This document shows, piece after piece, positions 53,556 to 63,407 of a DNA stretch of 64,000 nucleotides. Location of the stretch: the NCBI RefSeq assembly GCF_028875915.1, contig NZ_JAPEHW010000003.1:118994-182993 (forward strand). Direction: 5' to 3'. The translations under genes and the position numbers were made by a program. The first letter of the stretch is position 1. Each line of letters opens with the position of its first letter. This DNA is from Pseudoalteromonas sp. G4. GTDB lineage: Bacteria; Pseudomonadota; Gammaproteobacteria; Enterobacterales; Alteromonadaceae. The notes beneath the pieces are model-generated. The model saw only the letters and a list, made by a program, of their open reading frames with translations. It ran no database searches and was not told the DNA's origin.

Positions 53556-55055
53556 ATGACGTTTAAATACGGCGTAGATCGCCTGAATATTGATATTGTA
53601 AATGGCATTGCCGATGGCAGTGTTAAAGCAGAGCTTAGCCAAGAAGCGATTGATAAAATTAATACTAGCCGTCAACGCGTTGACAAAATGGCGGCATCAG
53701 ACAAAGCGGTTTATGGCATTAACACCGGCTTTGGTCCATTGTGTGATACGCAAATCACTCCAGCAGAAACAAACCTATTACAAAAAAATCTGCTGATCAC
53801 CCACGCAGTGGGTGTTGGTAATCCAATTGCTAAATCGATTTCTAAACTAATGCTTATCACCAAAGTACACGCGTTAAGCCAAGGTTTCTCAGGTATTCGC
53901 CTTGAAACCGTTGAGCGTATGCTGAAGTTTATTGAGCTTGATTTAATTCCAGTCGTACCGGAGCAAGGCTCGGTGGGTGCATCGGGCGATTTAGCGCCAT
54001 TATCGCACTTATTCTTACCACTTTTAGGTGAAGGTGAGTTTTGGGTTGGTGATGACATAGTACCTGCGGCAAAAGCGCTAGCTGATAATGGGTTAGAGCC
54101 AATGGATCTGCATGCTAAAGAAGGTTTAGCCTTAATTAACGGTACACAGTTTATTTTATCCCATGGTATTACTGGCCTAACTAAGATGCGTTACTTGCTT
54201 GATCTTGCTGATGTGGCAGGTGCAATGAGCATTGAAGGTATGCAAGGTAGCCAATCACCATTTAGAGAAGAGTTACATGCAATTCGTGCCTTTGCTGGCA
54301 ATGTTGAAGTCGCAACACGCATGCGTCGTCTATTTAAAGATTCGCAAAATATGGCAGACCACACTGACTGCGACCGCGTACAAGATCCTTATTCATTGCG
54401 TTGTATTCCGCAGGTGCACGGTGCATCACGCAACGCTTACAACCACTTAAAAGAACTTGTTGAAATTGAAATGAACTCGGTTACGGATAACCCAATTGTG
54501 ATCAGTGAAGAAGAAGCAATTTCGGGCGGTAGTTTCCACGGTCAACCGCTGGCAATGGCACTTGATTATGCGTCAATTGCTGCAGCTGAACTGGGCAATA
54601 TTTCTGATCGTCGCTGTTATTTGTTGCTTGAAGGTTTACACGGTTTACCGCGCCTACTCACTACATCTGGCGGCCTAAACTCTGGCATGATGATCCCGCA
54701 GTACACCACAGCGGCACTTGTTACCGAGAACAAATCACTGTGTTTCCCACCGTCAGCTGACAGTGTTCCAACCTCTATGGGTCAGGAAGATCACGTGTCT
54801 ATGGGCAGTATTTCGGGTCGTAAACTAAACCAAATTCTTGGTAATCTTGAGAAAATCTTCGCAATTGAGCTAATGTACGCAGCGCAAGCCGTTGACTTTA
54901 GACGCCCTAATACTTGTTCAGATATTATTGAACAAAATCATGCGCTGATCCGTACTAAGGTTGCGAAATTAGAAGAAGACCGACTATTAAAGCCTGATAT
55001 TGATGCCATGGTTGAGTTTGTAACATCTCAGGCATTCACTGTTACGCTGAACTAA
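53556..55055 (+). CDS. hutH: Histidine ammonia-lyase
   Basis: A 499-residue enzyme that removes ammonia from histidine to make urocanate. The Ala-Ser-Gly that cyclises to the MIO electrophile is at residues 142-144 in GSVGASGDLAPLSH. Tyr in the early YGINTGFGPL and the later QEDHVSMG are conserved active-site stretches. Its stop is 11 bp before hutU. RBS TTAGGAG is near the start. Confidence 0.95.
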   Translation: MTFKYGVDRLNIDIVNGIADGSVKAELSQEAIDKINTSRQRVDKMAASDKAVYGINTGFGPLCDTQITPAETNLLQKNLLITHAVGVGNPIAKSISKLMLITKVHALSQGFSGIRLETVERMLKFIELDLIPVVPEQGSVGASGDLAPLSHLFLPLLGEGEFWVGDDIVPAAKALADNGLEPMDLHAKEGLALINGTQFILSHGITGLTKMRYLLDLADVAGAMSIEGMQGSQSPFREELHAIRAFAGNVEVATRMRRLFKDSQNMADHTDCDRVQDPYSLRCIPQVHGASRNAYNHLKELVEIEMNSVTDNPIVISEEEAISGGSFHGQPLAMALDYASIAAAELGNISDRRCYLLLEGLHGLPRLLTTSGGLNSGMMIPQYTTAALVTENKSLCFPPSADSVPTSMGQEDHVSMGSISGRKLNQILGNLEKIFAIELMYAAQAVDFRRPNTCSDIIEQNHALIRTKVAKLEEDRLLKPDIDAMVEFVTSQAFTVTLN

Positions 55056-55066
55056 GGATAACTGAC

Positions 55067-57076
55067 ATGAACTTACAAGAATTTCAAAAAAGCATAAAAC
55101 AGGGTATCCCAAGCGAGCTGCCAGCACCTAAAGCATATCCTGCAGGCGCTAACCGCGCACCAAAGCGTAAAGATATTTTATCAATAGAAGAAAAACAGCT
55201 CGCGGTGCGCAATGCGCTACGTTATTTCCCGAAAGAGTGGCATGCGGAGCTCGCTGTTGAGTTTGCACAAGAGCTTAAAGATTTTGGCCGTATTTATATG
55301 TACCGCTTTAAGCCTAACTATGAGCTAAAAGCACGTTCAATCTCTGATTATCCTGCAAAATGCGAACAAGCTGCGGCGATCATGTTAATGATCGATAATA
55401 ACCTTGATCCAGCAGTAGCACAGCACCCAGAAGAGCTAATTACTTACGGTGGTAACGGTGCGGTATTCCAAAATTGGGCGCAGTACTTACTTGCCATGAA
55501 GTACCTAAGCGAAATGGAAGAAGACCAAACGCTACATATGTATTCAGGCCACCCTATGGGTTTATTCCCATCATCGAAAGATGCGCCGCGTGTGGTTGTA
55601 ACAAACGGTATGATGATCCCGAATTACTCAAAGCCGGATGACTGGGAAAAATTCAATGCGCTAGGTGTAACGCAATACGGCCAAATGACGGCAGGCTCTT
55701 TTATGTACATTGGCCCGCAAGGTATCGTTCACGGCACAACTATTACGGTGATGAATGCATTCCGTAAAGTACTTAACAAAGGCGAATCACCAAAAGGTAA
55801 GATTTTCTTAACAGCTGGTCTTGGCGGTATGAGTGGTGCACAGCCAAAAGCGGGTAACATTGCTAACTGTATTACTGTATGTGCTGAGGTGAACCCGAAA
55901 GCGGCGATTAAGCGTCACCAACAAGGTTGGGTGGATGAGCTTATTGATAACATGCCAGACCTAGTTGCTCGTGTGCGTAAAGCGCAAGAAAACGAAGAAG
56001 TAGTGTCGATTGCGTTTATTGGTAACGTTGTTGATGTTTGGGAAAGCTTCTTAGCTGAAGATATTTTTATTCATTTAGGTTCTGACCAAACGTCGCTTCA
56101 TAACCCTTGGTCAGGCGGTTACTACCCAGTTGATATCAGCTATGAAGAATCAAATCGCTTAATTCGTGAAGAACCAGAAGTATTTAAAGAAAAAGTACAA
56201 GCCACGCTTAAACGTCATGCAGATGCTGTGAACAAGCATACAGCAAAAGGTACCTACTTCTTTGACTATGGAAATGCATTTTTACTTGAAGCATCGCGCG
56301 CAGGTGGCGATGTAATGGCTGAAAACGGCATCGACTTTAAATATCCGTCATACGTGCAAGATATTCTTGGCCCAATGTGTTTTGACTACGGTTTTGGCCC
56401 GTTCCGCTGGGTGTGTACTTCTGGTAATCCTGAAGATTTAGATAAAACCGATGCAATTGCGGCAAAAGTGCTTGAAGAGATCATGGCGAACTCGCCTGAG
56501 GAAATTCAGCAGCAGATGCAAGACAACATCACTTGGATCAAAGACGCGAAACAGAACAAGCTAGTGGTTGGTTCACAAGCGCGTATTCTCTACGCTGATT
56601 CTGAAGGTCGTATTAAGATTGCAAATGCCTTTAACGATGCCATTGCACGCGGTGAAATAGGCCCGGTGGTTCTTGGTCGTGATCATCACGATGTATCAGG
56701 CACAGATTCACCATTCCGTGAAACATCAAACATTTATGATGGTAGCCGTTTTACTGCTGATATGGCTATTCACAACGTGATTGGTGATGGTTTCCGCGGT
56801 GCAACTTGGGTGTCTATCCACAATGGCGGTGGCGTTGGCTGGGGCGAAGTGATCAACGGCGGTTTCGGTATGTTACTTGACGGTAGTATTGATGCCGAGC
56901 GTCGTCTTAAGTCTATGCTACTGTTCGATGTAAACAATGGTATTGCACGTCGCAGCTGGGCACGTAATGAAGAAGCAAACTTTGCAATTAAACGTGAAAT
57001 GGAGCGCACTCCTAAACTTAAAGTAACGCTTTCACAGAATGTAGAAGACGATATTTTAAATAAACTCGCGTTTTAA
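55067..57076 (+). CDS. hutU: Urocanate hydratase, long form
   Basis: A 669-residue urocanase turning urocanate into imidazolonepropionate with bound NAD. Most bacterial HutU are about 555-560 residues; this one matches the long form known from animals (about 676 residues), with an added N-terminal 100 or so residues. Core motifs YGGNGAVFQNWAQYLL, TAGLGGMSGAQPKAG and FGPFRWVCTSG are present. Forms an operon with hutH. hutI and hutG are not in the window. Strong terminator follows. Confidence 0.92.
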   Translation: MNLQEFQKSIKQGIPSELPAPKAYPAGANRAPKRKDILSIEEKQLAVRNALRYFPKEWHAELAVEFAQELKDFGRIYMYRFKPNYELKARSISDYPAKCEQAAAIMLMIDNNLDPAVAQHPEELITYGGNGAVFQNWAQYLLAMKYLSEMEEDQTLHMYSGHPMGLFPSSKDAPRVVVTNGMMIPNYSKPDDWEKFNALGVTQYGQMTAGSFMYIGPQGIVHGTTITVMNAFRKVLNKGESPKGKIFLTAGLGGMSGAQPKAGNIANCITVCAEVNPKAAIKRHQQGWVDELIDNMPDLVARVRKAQENEEVVSIAFIGNVVDVWESFLAEDIFIHLGSDQTSLHNPWSGGYYPVDISYEESNRLIREEPEVFKEKVQATLKRHADAVNKHTAKGTYFFDYGNAFLLEASRAGGDVMAENGIDFKYPSYVQDILGPMCFDYGFGPFRWVCTSGNPEDLDKTDAIAAKVLEEIMANSPEEIQQQMQDNITWIKDAKQNKLVVGSQARILYADSEGRIKIANAFNDAIARGEIGPVVLGRDHHDVSGTDSPFRETSNIYDGSRFTADMAIHNVIGDGFRGATWVSIHNGGGVGWGEVINGGFGMLLDGSIDAERRLKSMLLFDVNNGIARRSWARNEEANFAIKREMERTPKLKVTLSQNVEDDILNKLAF

Positions 57077-57095
57077 AATTATTTAAACATCTAGC

Positions 57096-57125
57096 AAAAA
57101 GGCCATTCTAAATGGCCTTTTTTTT
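57096..57125 (+). terminator. Terminator of hutHU
   Basis: GGCCATT (57101-57107) and AATGGCC (57111-57117) with flanking A-run and a run of eight T. Confidence 0.85.
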
Positions 57126-57161
57126 GCTTAATCGGATGTTAAGTTAATTTGCTAATTTAAA

Positions 57162-58448
57162 CTAAACTTCAAAGCGGTTTTTACCTGCGCGCTTAGCTTG
57201 ATACATTTTTTCATCGGCAGTACGAATAAGTGCCTCTAATGTATCGCCGCTATCAGGGTAATAAGCAATACCTAAGCTAGCACTGATATTTACTTTGTTA
57301 CCCTGCCCGACTGCATCTCTAATTTGATAGTCTTTCGCGATTTCGGTGATGGCTTTTTCAGCGAGCCTAACCGCGTCTTGTTTGTTTGCAAGATTTGGCA
57401 GGCAAATTAAAAACTCATCGCCACCTAAGCGCCCTACTGTGTCTGATTCTCTAAATGTGCTTTTAAGTCTATTTGCTACTTGCTTAAGTAATTCATCACC
57501 ACTACTGTGCCCATAGCTATCATTTACCTGCTTAAAACCATCTAAATCGATAAACATCACAGCCAATAGTGATTCATTGCGTTTTGCTTGTTTTAGCGCG
57601 CTTGCTAGGCGCTCTTTAGTGAGCCATACCGAAGGTAATTTAGTTAGAGGATCGAAGTGCGCAATTTTCTTAAGCTCGTTTTTGGTGTGTTTAAGCTCTT
57701 CAATAGTGTCGTGAAGCTCGGTAATGTCATATTCAGTAACAAGAAACACATAATCGCCAGTTAAGGGATGGCGACTAATGCGAATATCAACGTTATGTCG
57801 TTTTTCACCAAGCTTGGTAAGCATTATGTGCTCTTGGCAACCTGCTTTGTGCTGCTGAGAGTCAATTAAGCGTTCTTTACCTTCAATCGGATTGGCAAAA
57901 CGCAGCTCAAAGTCACTGATAGTGTCTTGTTTTATTGTTGAATACCACTGCGTAAACGCGGGGTTTTCGAACAGCCGCTTACCTTGCATATCGTAACAAC
58001 TCACTGCAACAGTGGTGTAACGCATCGCTTCGGCAAAAAGCAGGTTTTCTGGTTGGCTGTTGGCATCCATTTGTTCGCTAATAAAGGCAATAATGCCGCG
58101 GTGCTTTTCTGGGCCCAGTAACACAGCTACATGACGCATTAACATCACCTTTGGCTCACCATTAGGGTAAGTGGTCCAAGGGTCGTTAGTTAAGCCCTCT
58201 TGAGCGGCTTTTACAAAGGTTTGTTCGGTGCGCTTGCGTGCGCCTTCGGTATCAGCAGATAAGTCTTTATCGATAAGTTGTTGCACATTGCTTAGTCCCC
58301 AAAAGTTAAGGGCATGATGATTGCCCCACCAAAATCCATGACGGTCTAAGTCAAATACCCAAATAATATCGGGTGAAAAGTTAAATCCACCCAGTTCCTG
58401 TGGTGATGTAATTATTGGTAAGTGATCGACAGCGACATCTTGATACAC
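57162..58448 (-). CDS. PAS-type sensor GGDEF diguanylate cyclase
   Basis: A 428-residue soluble protein. Two PAS-like domains (about 20-125 and 140-250; VFDLDRHGFWWGNHHALNFW and SCYDMQGKRLFENPAFTQW) and a short coiled coil lead to the GGDEF domain with DPLTKLPSVW and GGDEF at 342-346. RESD before it is the I-site. It should make cyclic di-GMP. It is a single gene on its strand. Confidence 0.88.
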   Translation of the reverse strand: MYQDVAVDHLPIITSPQELGGFNFSPDIIWVFDLDRHGFWWGNHHALNFWGLSNVQQLIDKDLSADTEGARKRTEQTFVKAAQEGLTNDPWTTYPNGEPKVMLMRHVAVLLGPEKHRGIIAFISEQMDANSQPENLLFAEAMRYTTVAVSCYDMQGKRLFENPAFTQWYSTIKQDTISDFELRFANPIEGKERLIDSQQHKAGCQEHIMLTKLGEKRHNVDIRISRHPLTGDYVFLVTEYDITELHDTIEELKHTKNELKKIAHFDPLTKLPSVWLTKERLASALKQAKRNESLLAVMFIDLDGFKQVNDSYGHSSGDELLKQVANRLKSTFRESDTVGRLGGDEFLICLPNLANKQDAVRLAEKAITEIAKDYQIRDAVGQGNKVNISASLGIAYYPDSGDTLEALIRTADEKMYQAKRAGKNRFEV

Positions 58449-58676
58449 AAAAAGACTCTAGCATTTAGTTGTTTAGAATATATTACTTAATTTGATGGTG
58501 GTTGCCAGTAGATTATGGTGGCAATTAATGCATTTTTTTAATCAATAGGCGCATGTAACTCCCCCACTTTGCTGCGCAATTATTCTGATGAACAGGTATG
58601 AATAATGGTGTTTTGGCAAAGACGCAGTGCCTTGTTTCAGTTACACTATCAATTATAACAATTTACCAAAGACACA

Positions 58677-59585
58677 ATGACCAATCCCAACTTACCCCTT
58701 GTTTACCATTCTAATTATTCATTTAGTTTTGACGAAAAACACCGCTTTGTAATGAGTAAATTTGCACGTCTTTATCAATATTTAGATAGCAATGGGTATA
58801 TCAATCAGCGCAACTTATATCAGCCGCCTGTTGGGGATTTTAAACCTATGGAATTAGTGCATTGTGAAAGTTATGTATATGATCTCTTTCATAACCAACT
58901 TGATAGCAAGGCGATGCGACGCATAGGTTTGCCATGGTCAGAACAATTAATGGCACGCACCTTTACCGCACCGTTAGGTACGCATTTGGCGGCTGAACTT
59001 GCGCTTGAACACGGTATCGCCTGTCATTTAGCTGGGGGCACGCATCATGCTCATTATGATTTTGGTTCAGGCTATTGCATGGTAAATGATTTGGCCTACA
59101 CAACAACACGGCTAATTAATGAAGGTAAAGCGCGAAACGTACTCATCTTTGATTGCGATGTGCACCAAGGCGATGGCACTGCGGCTATGCTTGCCCATAA
59201 CCCTTATGTGTTTACCTGTTCAATCCACTGCGAAAAGAACTTTCCTTTTCGAAAACAACACAGCGACTTAGATATTGGCTTAGAGATAGGGTTAACTGAT
59301 CCTGATTATTTAAATATCGTATCAACTACTTTAAATGACTTAATTGAGCAGCTAAACCCCTCGCTTGTTCTTTACGATGCCGGTGTTGATATTTGGCAAC
59401 AAGATACCTTAGGTAAACTTGATATTAGTTGGCAAGGTATCGCGGCCCGTGATTATGCTGTGCTTGAGATTTGCCAGCGTAAAGGCGTACCAGTAGCCAC
59501 TGTGATTGGTGGTGGGTACGATAAAGATCATCAGCGATTAGCAGAGCGTCATGCATTAGTGGTTGAGCAAGCTGCTCGCTTCTAA
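58677..59585 (+). CDS. Histone-deacetylase-fold (class IV-like) protein
   Basis: A 302-residue enzyme of the HDAC/acetylpolyamine amidohydrolase family. The twin histidines and tyrosine of the catalytic site lie in GGTHHAHYDFGSGYC, the metal aspartate and histidine in FDCDVHQGDG, and the late GGGYDKD matches the closing loop. Acts as a zinc deacylase; bacterial substrates are usually polyamines or unknown. The start is the ATG at 58677. Confidence 0.9.
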   Translation: MTNPNLPLVYHSNYSFSFDEKHRFVMSKFARLYQYLDSNGYINQRNLYQPPVGDFKPMELVHCESYVYDLFHNQLDSKAMRRIGLPWSEQLMARTFTAPLGTHLAAELALEHGIACHLAGGTHHAHYDFGSGYCMVNDLAYTTTRLINEGKARNVLIFDCDVHQGDGTAAMLAHNPYVFTCSIHCEKNFPFRKQHSDLDIGLEIGLTDPDYLNIVSTTLNDLIEQLNPSLVLYDAGVDIWQQDTLGKLDISWQGIAARDYAVLEICQRKGVPVATVIGGGYDKDHQRLAERHALVVEQAARF

Positions 59586-59633
59586 AAGTGACCTCAATTA
59601 AGTCGGAATTTTTAATTTTGGTTTCGAGATTTT

Positions 59634-59852
59634 ATGCAACACACCCTTTCCCCTAATAAACTCTTACACAGTAAATGGACGGCTGTGTCACCGCAAAATA
59701 AAGAAAAGCATTTTATGGTAACGAGTGTTGAATTTGATGAAGAAAATAACGTGGTTGAATGTATTATTGAAGCGGTTTTAACCAAACGCGAGCAAAGCAT
59801 AAACTGGCGCAGCCTGAAAGATAGCAAAGTGTGGAAAATGGGTTGGCAATAG
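59634..59852 (+). CDS. Small Trp-rich protein (TIGR02450/DUF2389)
   Basis: A 72-residue protein with the family's fixed layout: SPNKLLHSKWTAVSPQNKEKHF, then an acidic strand, IIEAVLTKREQSINWRSLKD and the ending WKMGWQ. Four Trp in 72 residues. Found in many marine gammaproteobacteria; function unknown. It follows the deacetylase by 48 bp, possibly in one message. Confidence 0.88.
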   Translation: MQHTLSPNKLLHSKWTAVSPQNKEKHFMVTSVEFDEENNVVECIIEAVLTKREQSINWRSLKDSKVWKMGWQ

Positions 59853-59867
59853 GTTTTTCAGTCACAA

Positions 59868-59896
59868 AAAAGCCTGTAACTGAGTTACAGGCTTTT
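59868..59896. terminator. Strong bidirectional terminator
   Basis: A perfect 13-bp stem AAAAGCCTGTAAC (59868-59880) with its complement (59884-59896) around a TGA loop, with A and T runs. Confidence 0.85.
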
Positions 59897-59909
59897 GATT
59901 AAAACAGTC

Positions 59910-60950
59910 TTACTTCGTTTTCTTTACTTGCTCTAGCAAGGTCACAGTAACGACAGCGCGACGATTTAGCTTGTGTGCCTCTTCGGTATTTTCTAGGCTG
60001 AAAAGTTCATTTTCACCTTTACCTGTTACCGAAATATTTGCTGCATTTACACCATGATTATTAACCAAAATCGCCTTAACTGCTTCTGCACGCTTAAGTG
60101 ATAACTTTTGGTTATAGTCGCTGTCACCGAGAGTCGATGTGTGACCGCTAATTTTTGCTTTCACATCGCCACTTTTTAAGTACTCGGCAAATGCTTTAAT
60201 ATCAGCAAAATAGTTAGGGGCAACTTCAAATTCATCATTGTTGAATAAGATTACTAAACGCTCAATAATTTCATGTTCTTCAATTAGAGTACAGCCTTTG
60301 CTATCAACAACTTCATTACTTGGTGTGTTTAAACAATCATCTTGACCATCTGCAACACCATCTTGATCACTATCGAGAGGTGCAGGTGCTGCTTCAAGTT
60401 GTTTGCTAGGGGTATTGTTGTTTGCAAACGTGTATGAAACACCTAGTTTTACCGCAGAATCTGTGTAGTCATTGCTTTCAAGCGACTTAAGTAAAAGCGC
60501 TTCAGTATTCACAGTCCAGTTATCAGCCACTTCAAGATAGCCGCCTAAACCAACATTTGCTGCGCTAAACGAGTCATATACATCGATTTGTTTTATACCG
60601 CCAACTAAGTAAAAACCTGATGTGCCTAAGTGGTAAAGCGCATCAATACCAACACGATGACCTGATTTTTCGTTATCCGTTGATTCAATCGCAAGATCAA
60701 GTTTTGCAAGCTCTAGTCGAGCTGCAAAGCTTTCGTTAAAACGGTAACCAAAATCAACACCTAGACCGAGTGATTCACCCATTCGTTGCTGGTTGGTTTC
60801 TTCAGGATGCCAATGAGCAAAATAATAATCAGCAAAACCAGAAATATAAAAACCTAAATCTTTTTCTGATTGTTGTGCATGAAGAGTTGTTGCTGAGGCT
60901 GCTAGCGCAATAGCGGAGATTAATTTTGTTATCTTTCCTTTGAAAATCAT
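59910..60950 (-). CDS. OmpA-family outer membrane protein
   Basis: A 346-residue protein: signal peptide (ending LHA), an eight-strand-type beta-barrel (about 27-180), a thrombospondin type 3-like calcium linker DSDQDGVADGQDDCLN (near 195), and a C-terminal OmpA peptidoglycan-binding domain with ISGHTSTLGDSDYNQKLSLKRA. It anchors the outer membrane to the wall. The two Cys in the linker could pair. Confidence 0.9.
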   Translation of the reverse strand: MIFKGKITKLISAIALAASATTLHAQQSEKDLGFYISGFADYYFAHWHPEETNQQRMGESLGLGVDFGYRFNESFAARLELAKLDLAIESTDNEKSGHRVGIDALYHLGTSGFYLVGGIKQIDVYDSFSAANVGLGGYLEVADNWTVNTEALLLKSLESNDYTDSAVKLGVSYTFANNNTPSKQLEAAPAPLDSDQDGVADGQDDCLNTPSNEVVDSKGCTLIEEHEIIERLVILFNNDEFEVAPNYFADIKAFAEYLKSGDVKAKISGHTSTLGDSDYNQKLSLKRAEAVKAILVNNHGVNAANISVTGKGENELFSLENTEEAHKLNRRAVVTVTLLEQVKKTK

Positions 60951-61089
60951 TCTTTATTCCTAGTATAAAAGTGTGATTTCGCGGATTTTAACAGTGAATT
61001 ATGACAATGCAAGATGCTAATCCATATAAAATTATTTTGAATTAGATGTTTAAAATATAAAGCTGCCTAGTTGTAAACCCCATTTACAG

Positions 61090-63252
61090 TTATTTAACTT
61101 GCTTGGCTCTTACTTGATTAATTCGTAATAACACTTCGGCGGCGGCTTTAGCGTCATCGAGGGCACGGTGATGATTTTTAAGTTCAATATCTAAGTCGGC
61201 GCAAAGTTTACCTAGTGAATACGATTTATAGCCGGGTAAATATTTACGCGCTTGTTGTACGGTGCAAATTTTAGCGCGCGTGTACTTTTTGTTTAATCGG
61301 GCAAACTCTTGGCGAATAAAGCCATAATCAAAATTAACATTATGGGCAACAAAAATAGCATTTTGACTAAATGTATCTAACTTTTCGGCAATATGTTTAA
61401 AAAGAGGAGCGCTTTTAACCATTTCATTACTAATACCTGTCAGTTCAGTAATCATTTTTGGAATATGGCGCTCAGGGTTTACTAGTGTTTGCCAAGTATC
61501 AGTAATAACGCCCTGCTCTATTTTTACCATACCGATTTCTGTAATGCGATGCTGCTCTTTTTTCCCACCTGTAGTCTCTATATCCACTACAACATAGCTT
61601 TGTTCGCTATTAAAACGCCACTCAGTGCGTTGGATTTTCACCTTAAAGCCTGCGTTAATAAGGTGTTTAATACTAATTAATTGATTGCGTCTTAAGCTAT
61701 CGCCTGGTGCTTTTATTTCTTCAAAGTAGAGCTCACCATTATCAATTACCATTAAATCGGGATAGCCATCACACAATTCTTTGAAATTTTTGCACATATT
61801 CAGTAAATGGCTGTGTACAGTTTGAATCGGTGCATAATTTATAAACTCTATAAGTACCTCTAAAAGCTCTGGGTGCCAATAAAATAAGCCATTCGGCTCA
61901 CCTGTGTAGGTGTCGATGGTGGCTGTTAGATATTCAATAAATGCATCTTTATTGTTTAAATGTGCAAGCTTTTCATTAATTTCCAATTCTAATGTGCAAA
62001 AGAAAGAATCTTCTTTGAGTATTTTAGGGAAATAGGAAAACTCATTAGCACGTTTTGAACTAGGATGTTGGTAAAGTTCATGCCAAAAAGTGAGCGCAAA
62101 TAAAGAGCGCCATAACTTGTTTTCGGTAAAGTAACATTGCTTTTGTTGTTTGATATAACGTTCTTTTACGCCGCTTTCAACTTGCCCTAAATAGGCCTCA
62201 TCAAGTGCGATTGGCTCGCCTGAATCGCGTAAAATATCGGTTAAAACACTGGTGCGCTTTTGGTTAAATTTTTGCGCATAAAAGTCCTCTGCAAAAAGTA
62301 ATAACGCTTCACTGTCAGGATCATCCAAAATTTCAACTAAGAGCGCTTCACAAAGTGCTTTTCGCTCTGATTTATAAAGCAAACGTATATATCTTTCTTT
62401 TGCTGCTGGGTGATGCGATAGGCTTAATAATTGTTCAGCAAGTGCGCTGTTATCTGCTAGAAGTGCTATCGCTAATTTATATAAACCATGATGGTATTTC
62501 TGCGCTGCAGTAAAACCTATTGGTTGTTCAGCGTTTAAGAGCGTTTTGGCTTGAGATGTTAAAGCAGGAATATCAGATTTATCTGTTTGCTTTATGTCAT
62601 TAAATAAATTGGCATGGAGAAATGCGCTTTTAGCTTCATCCATGTCAACAAAATTGGCTTGTTGCTGCTGTACACCTTGTGTTTGCATAACGCCTAAATC
62701 GCGCAGCGAAAATTGATTAAGTCTTCCTGATAAATGGCCAAAGTATAAAAACAGCAAATAGTTAAATGTGCTTTGTTTTGCAAAGTAAATATGGTTGGTG
62801 ACAATAGGGTGTTTTTTTACTACATCGTAGCTCAGTGAACCATTTTGGTTGTTTAAAACAAAGTTTAGCCATTTGCTTTTATTGGCACTTTTAACGGGTT
62901 TATCGAACTCTAAACTAGCGCTTAATTCGATAAGGTCTTGTTTATTTAACTGTGAAACAAAATCAGAAAAAGTATGTTTGCTTATGCGCGCTACAAACCC
63001 CGACTTTCGAAGTTGGTTAATCGCAGTAGGTGCATCGTTGATTTCGCTGTAATGCAAAGTATCTTTACGGATAAACGCCGATTTACGATTTAGAATGCGC
63101 ACTAAAATACACTTTGCATCTTCATTTAATGTCTCAAAGGTATTTAAAAAGTCTAACTCCGAGGCTGCCAATAAATGCGCTGAAGTGGTTTTAATAAACG
63201 CTACAAACTCAACAAAGTGAGACAAATAGTACTTTTCTGGCAACTCTTTCAT
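61090..63252 (-). CDS. FAN1-like VRR-NUC nuclease fused to a DnaQ-type 3'-5' exonuclease
   Basis: A 720-residue protein. The N-terminal about 480 residues are helical and resemble the SAP-like and TPR-like parts of FAN1. The VRR-NUC domain (about 490-545) has PD at 498-499 and E-x-K at 512-514 in GYPDLMV...YFEEIKAPGD. From 554 a complete DEDDh exonuclease follows: Asp557 and Glu559 in VVVDIETTGG, Asp642 in HNVNFD, and His695/Asp699 in HRALDDA. FAN1 proteins cut branched or crosslinked DNA; DnaQ-type domains degrade 3' ends. All catalytic residues of both domains appear intact. Confidence 0.8.
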   Translation of the reverse strand: MKELPEKYYLSHFVEFVAFIKTTSAHLLAASELDFLNTFETLNEDAKCILVRILNRKSAFIRKDTLHYSEINDAPTAINQLRKSGFVARISKHTFSDFVSQLNKQDLIELSASLEFDKPVKSANKSKWLNFVLNNQNGSLSYDVVKKHPIVTNHIYFAKQSTFNYLLFLYFGHLSGRLNQFSLRDLGVMQTQGVQQQQANFVDMDEAKSAFLHANLFNDIKQTDKSDIPALTSQAKTLLNAEQPIGFTAAQKYHHGLYKLAIALLADNSALAEQLLSLSHHPAAKERYIRLLYKSERKALCEALLVEILDDPDSEALLLFAEDFYAQKFNQKRTSVLTDILRDSGEPIALDEAYLGQVESGVKERYIKQQKQCYFTENKLWRSLFALTFWHELYQHPSSKRANEFSYFPKILKEDSFFCTLELEINEKLAHLNNKDAFIEYLTATIDTYTGEPNGLFYWHPELLEVLIEFINYAPIQTVHSHLLNMCKNFKELCDGYPDLMVIDNGELYFEEIKAPGDSLRRNQLISIKHLINAGFKVKIQRTEWRFNSEQSYVVVDIETTGGKKEQHRITEIGMVKIEQGVITDTWQTLVNPERHIPKMITELTGISNEMVKSAPLFKHIAEKLDTFSQNAIFVAHNVNFDYGFIRQEFARLNKKYTRAKICTVQQARKYLPGYKSYSLGKLCADLDIELKNHHRALDDAKAAAEVLLRINQVRAKQVK

Positions 63253-63407
63253 TGGATTGGGGTCTTAACAACGCGATTACAATATTTTGCGCTGCAAAAG
63301 TCGACTAATCAATTGTTTTGCACGTATTAACATTTTCTAACCAATTAGCTTTTACTGATCCATCGAGGATTTGTTAGTTTACGTTTATTCACATTCAAGG
63401 AAGTAAC

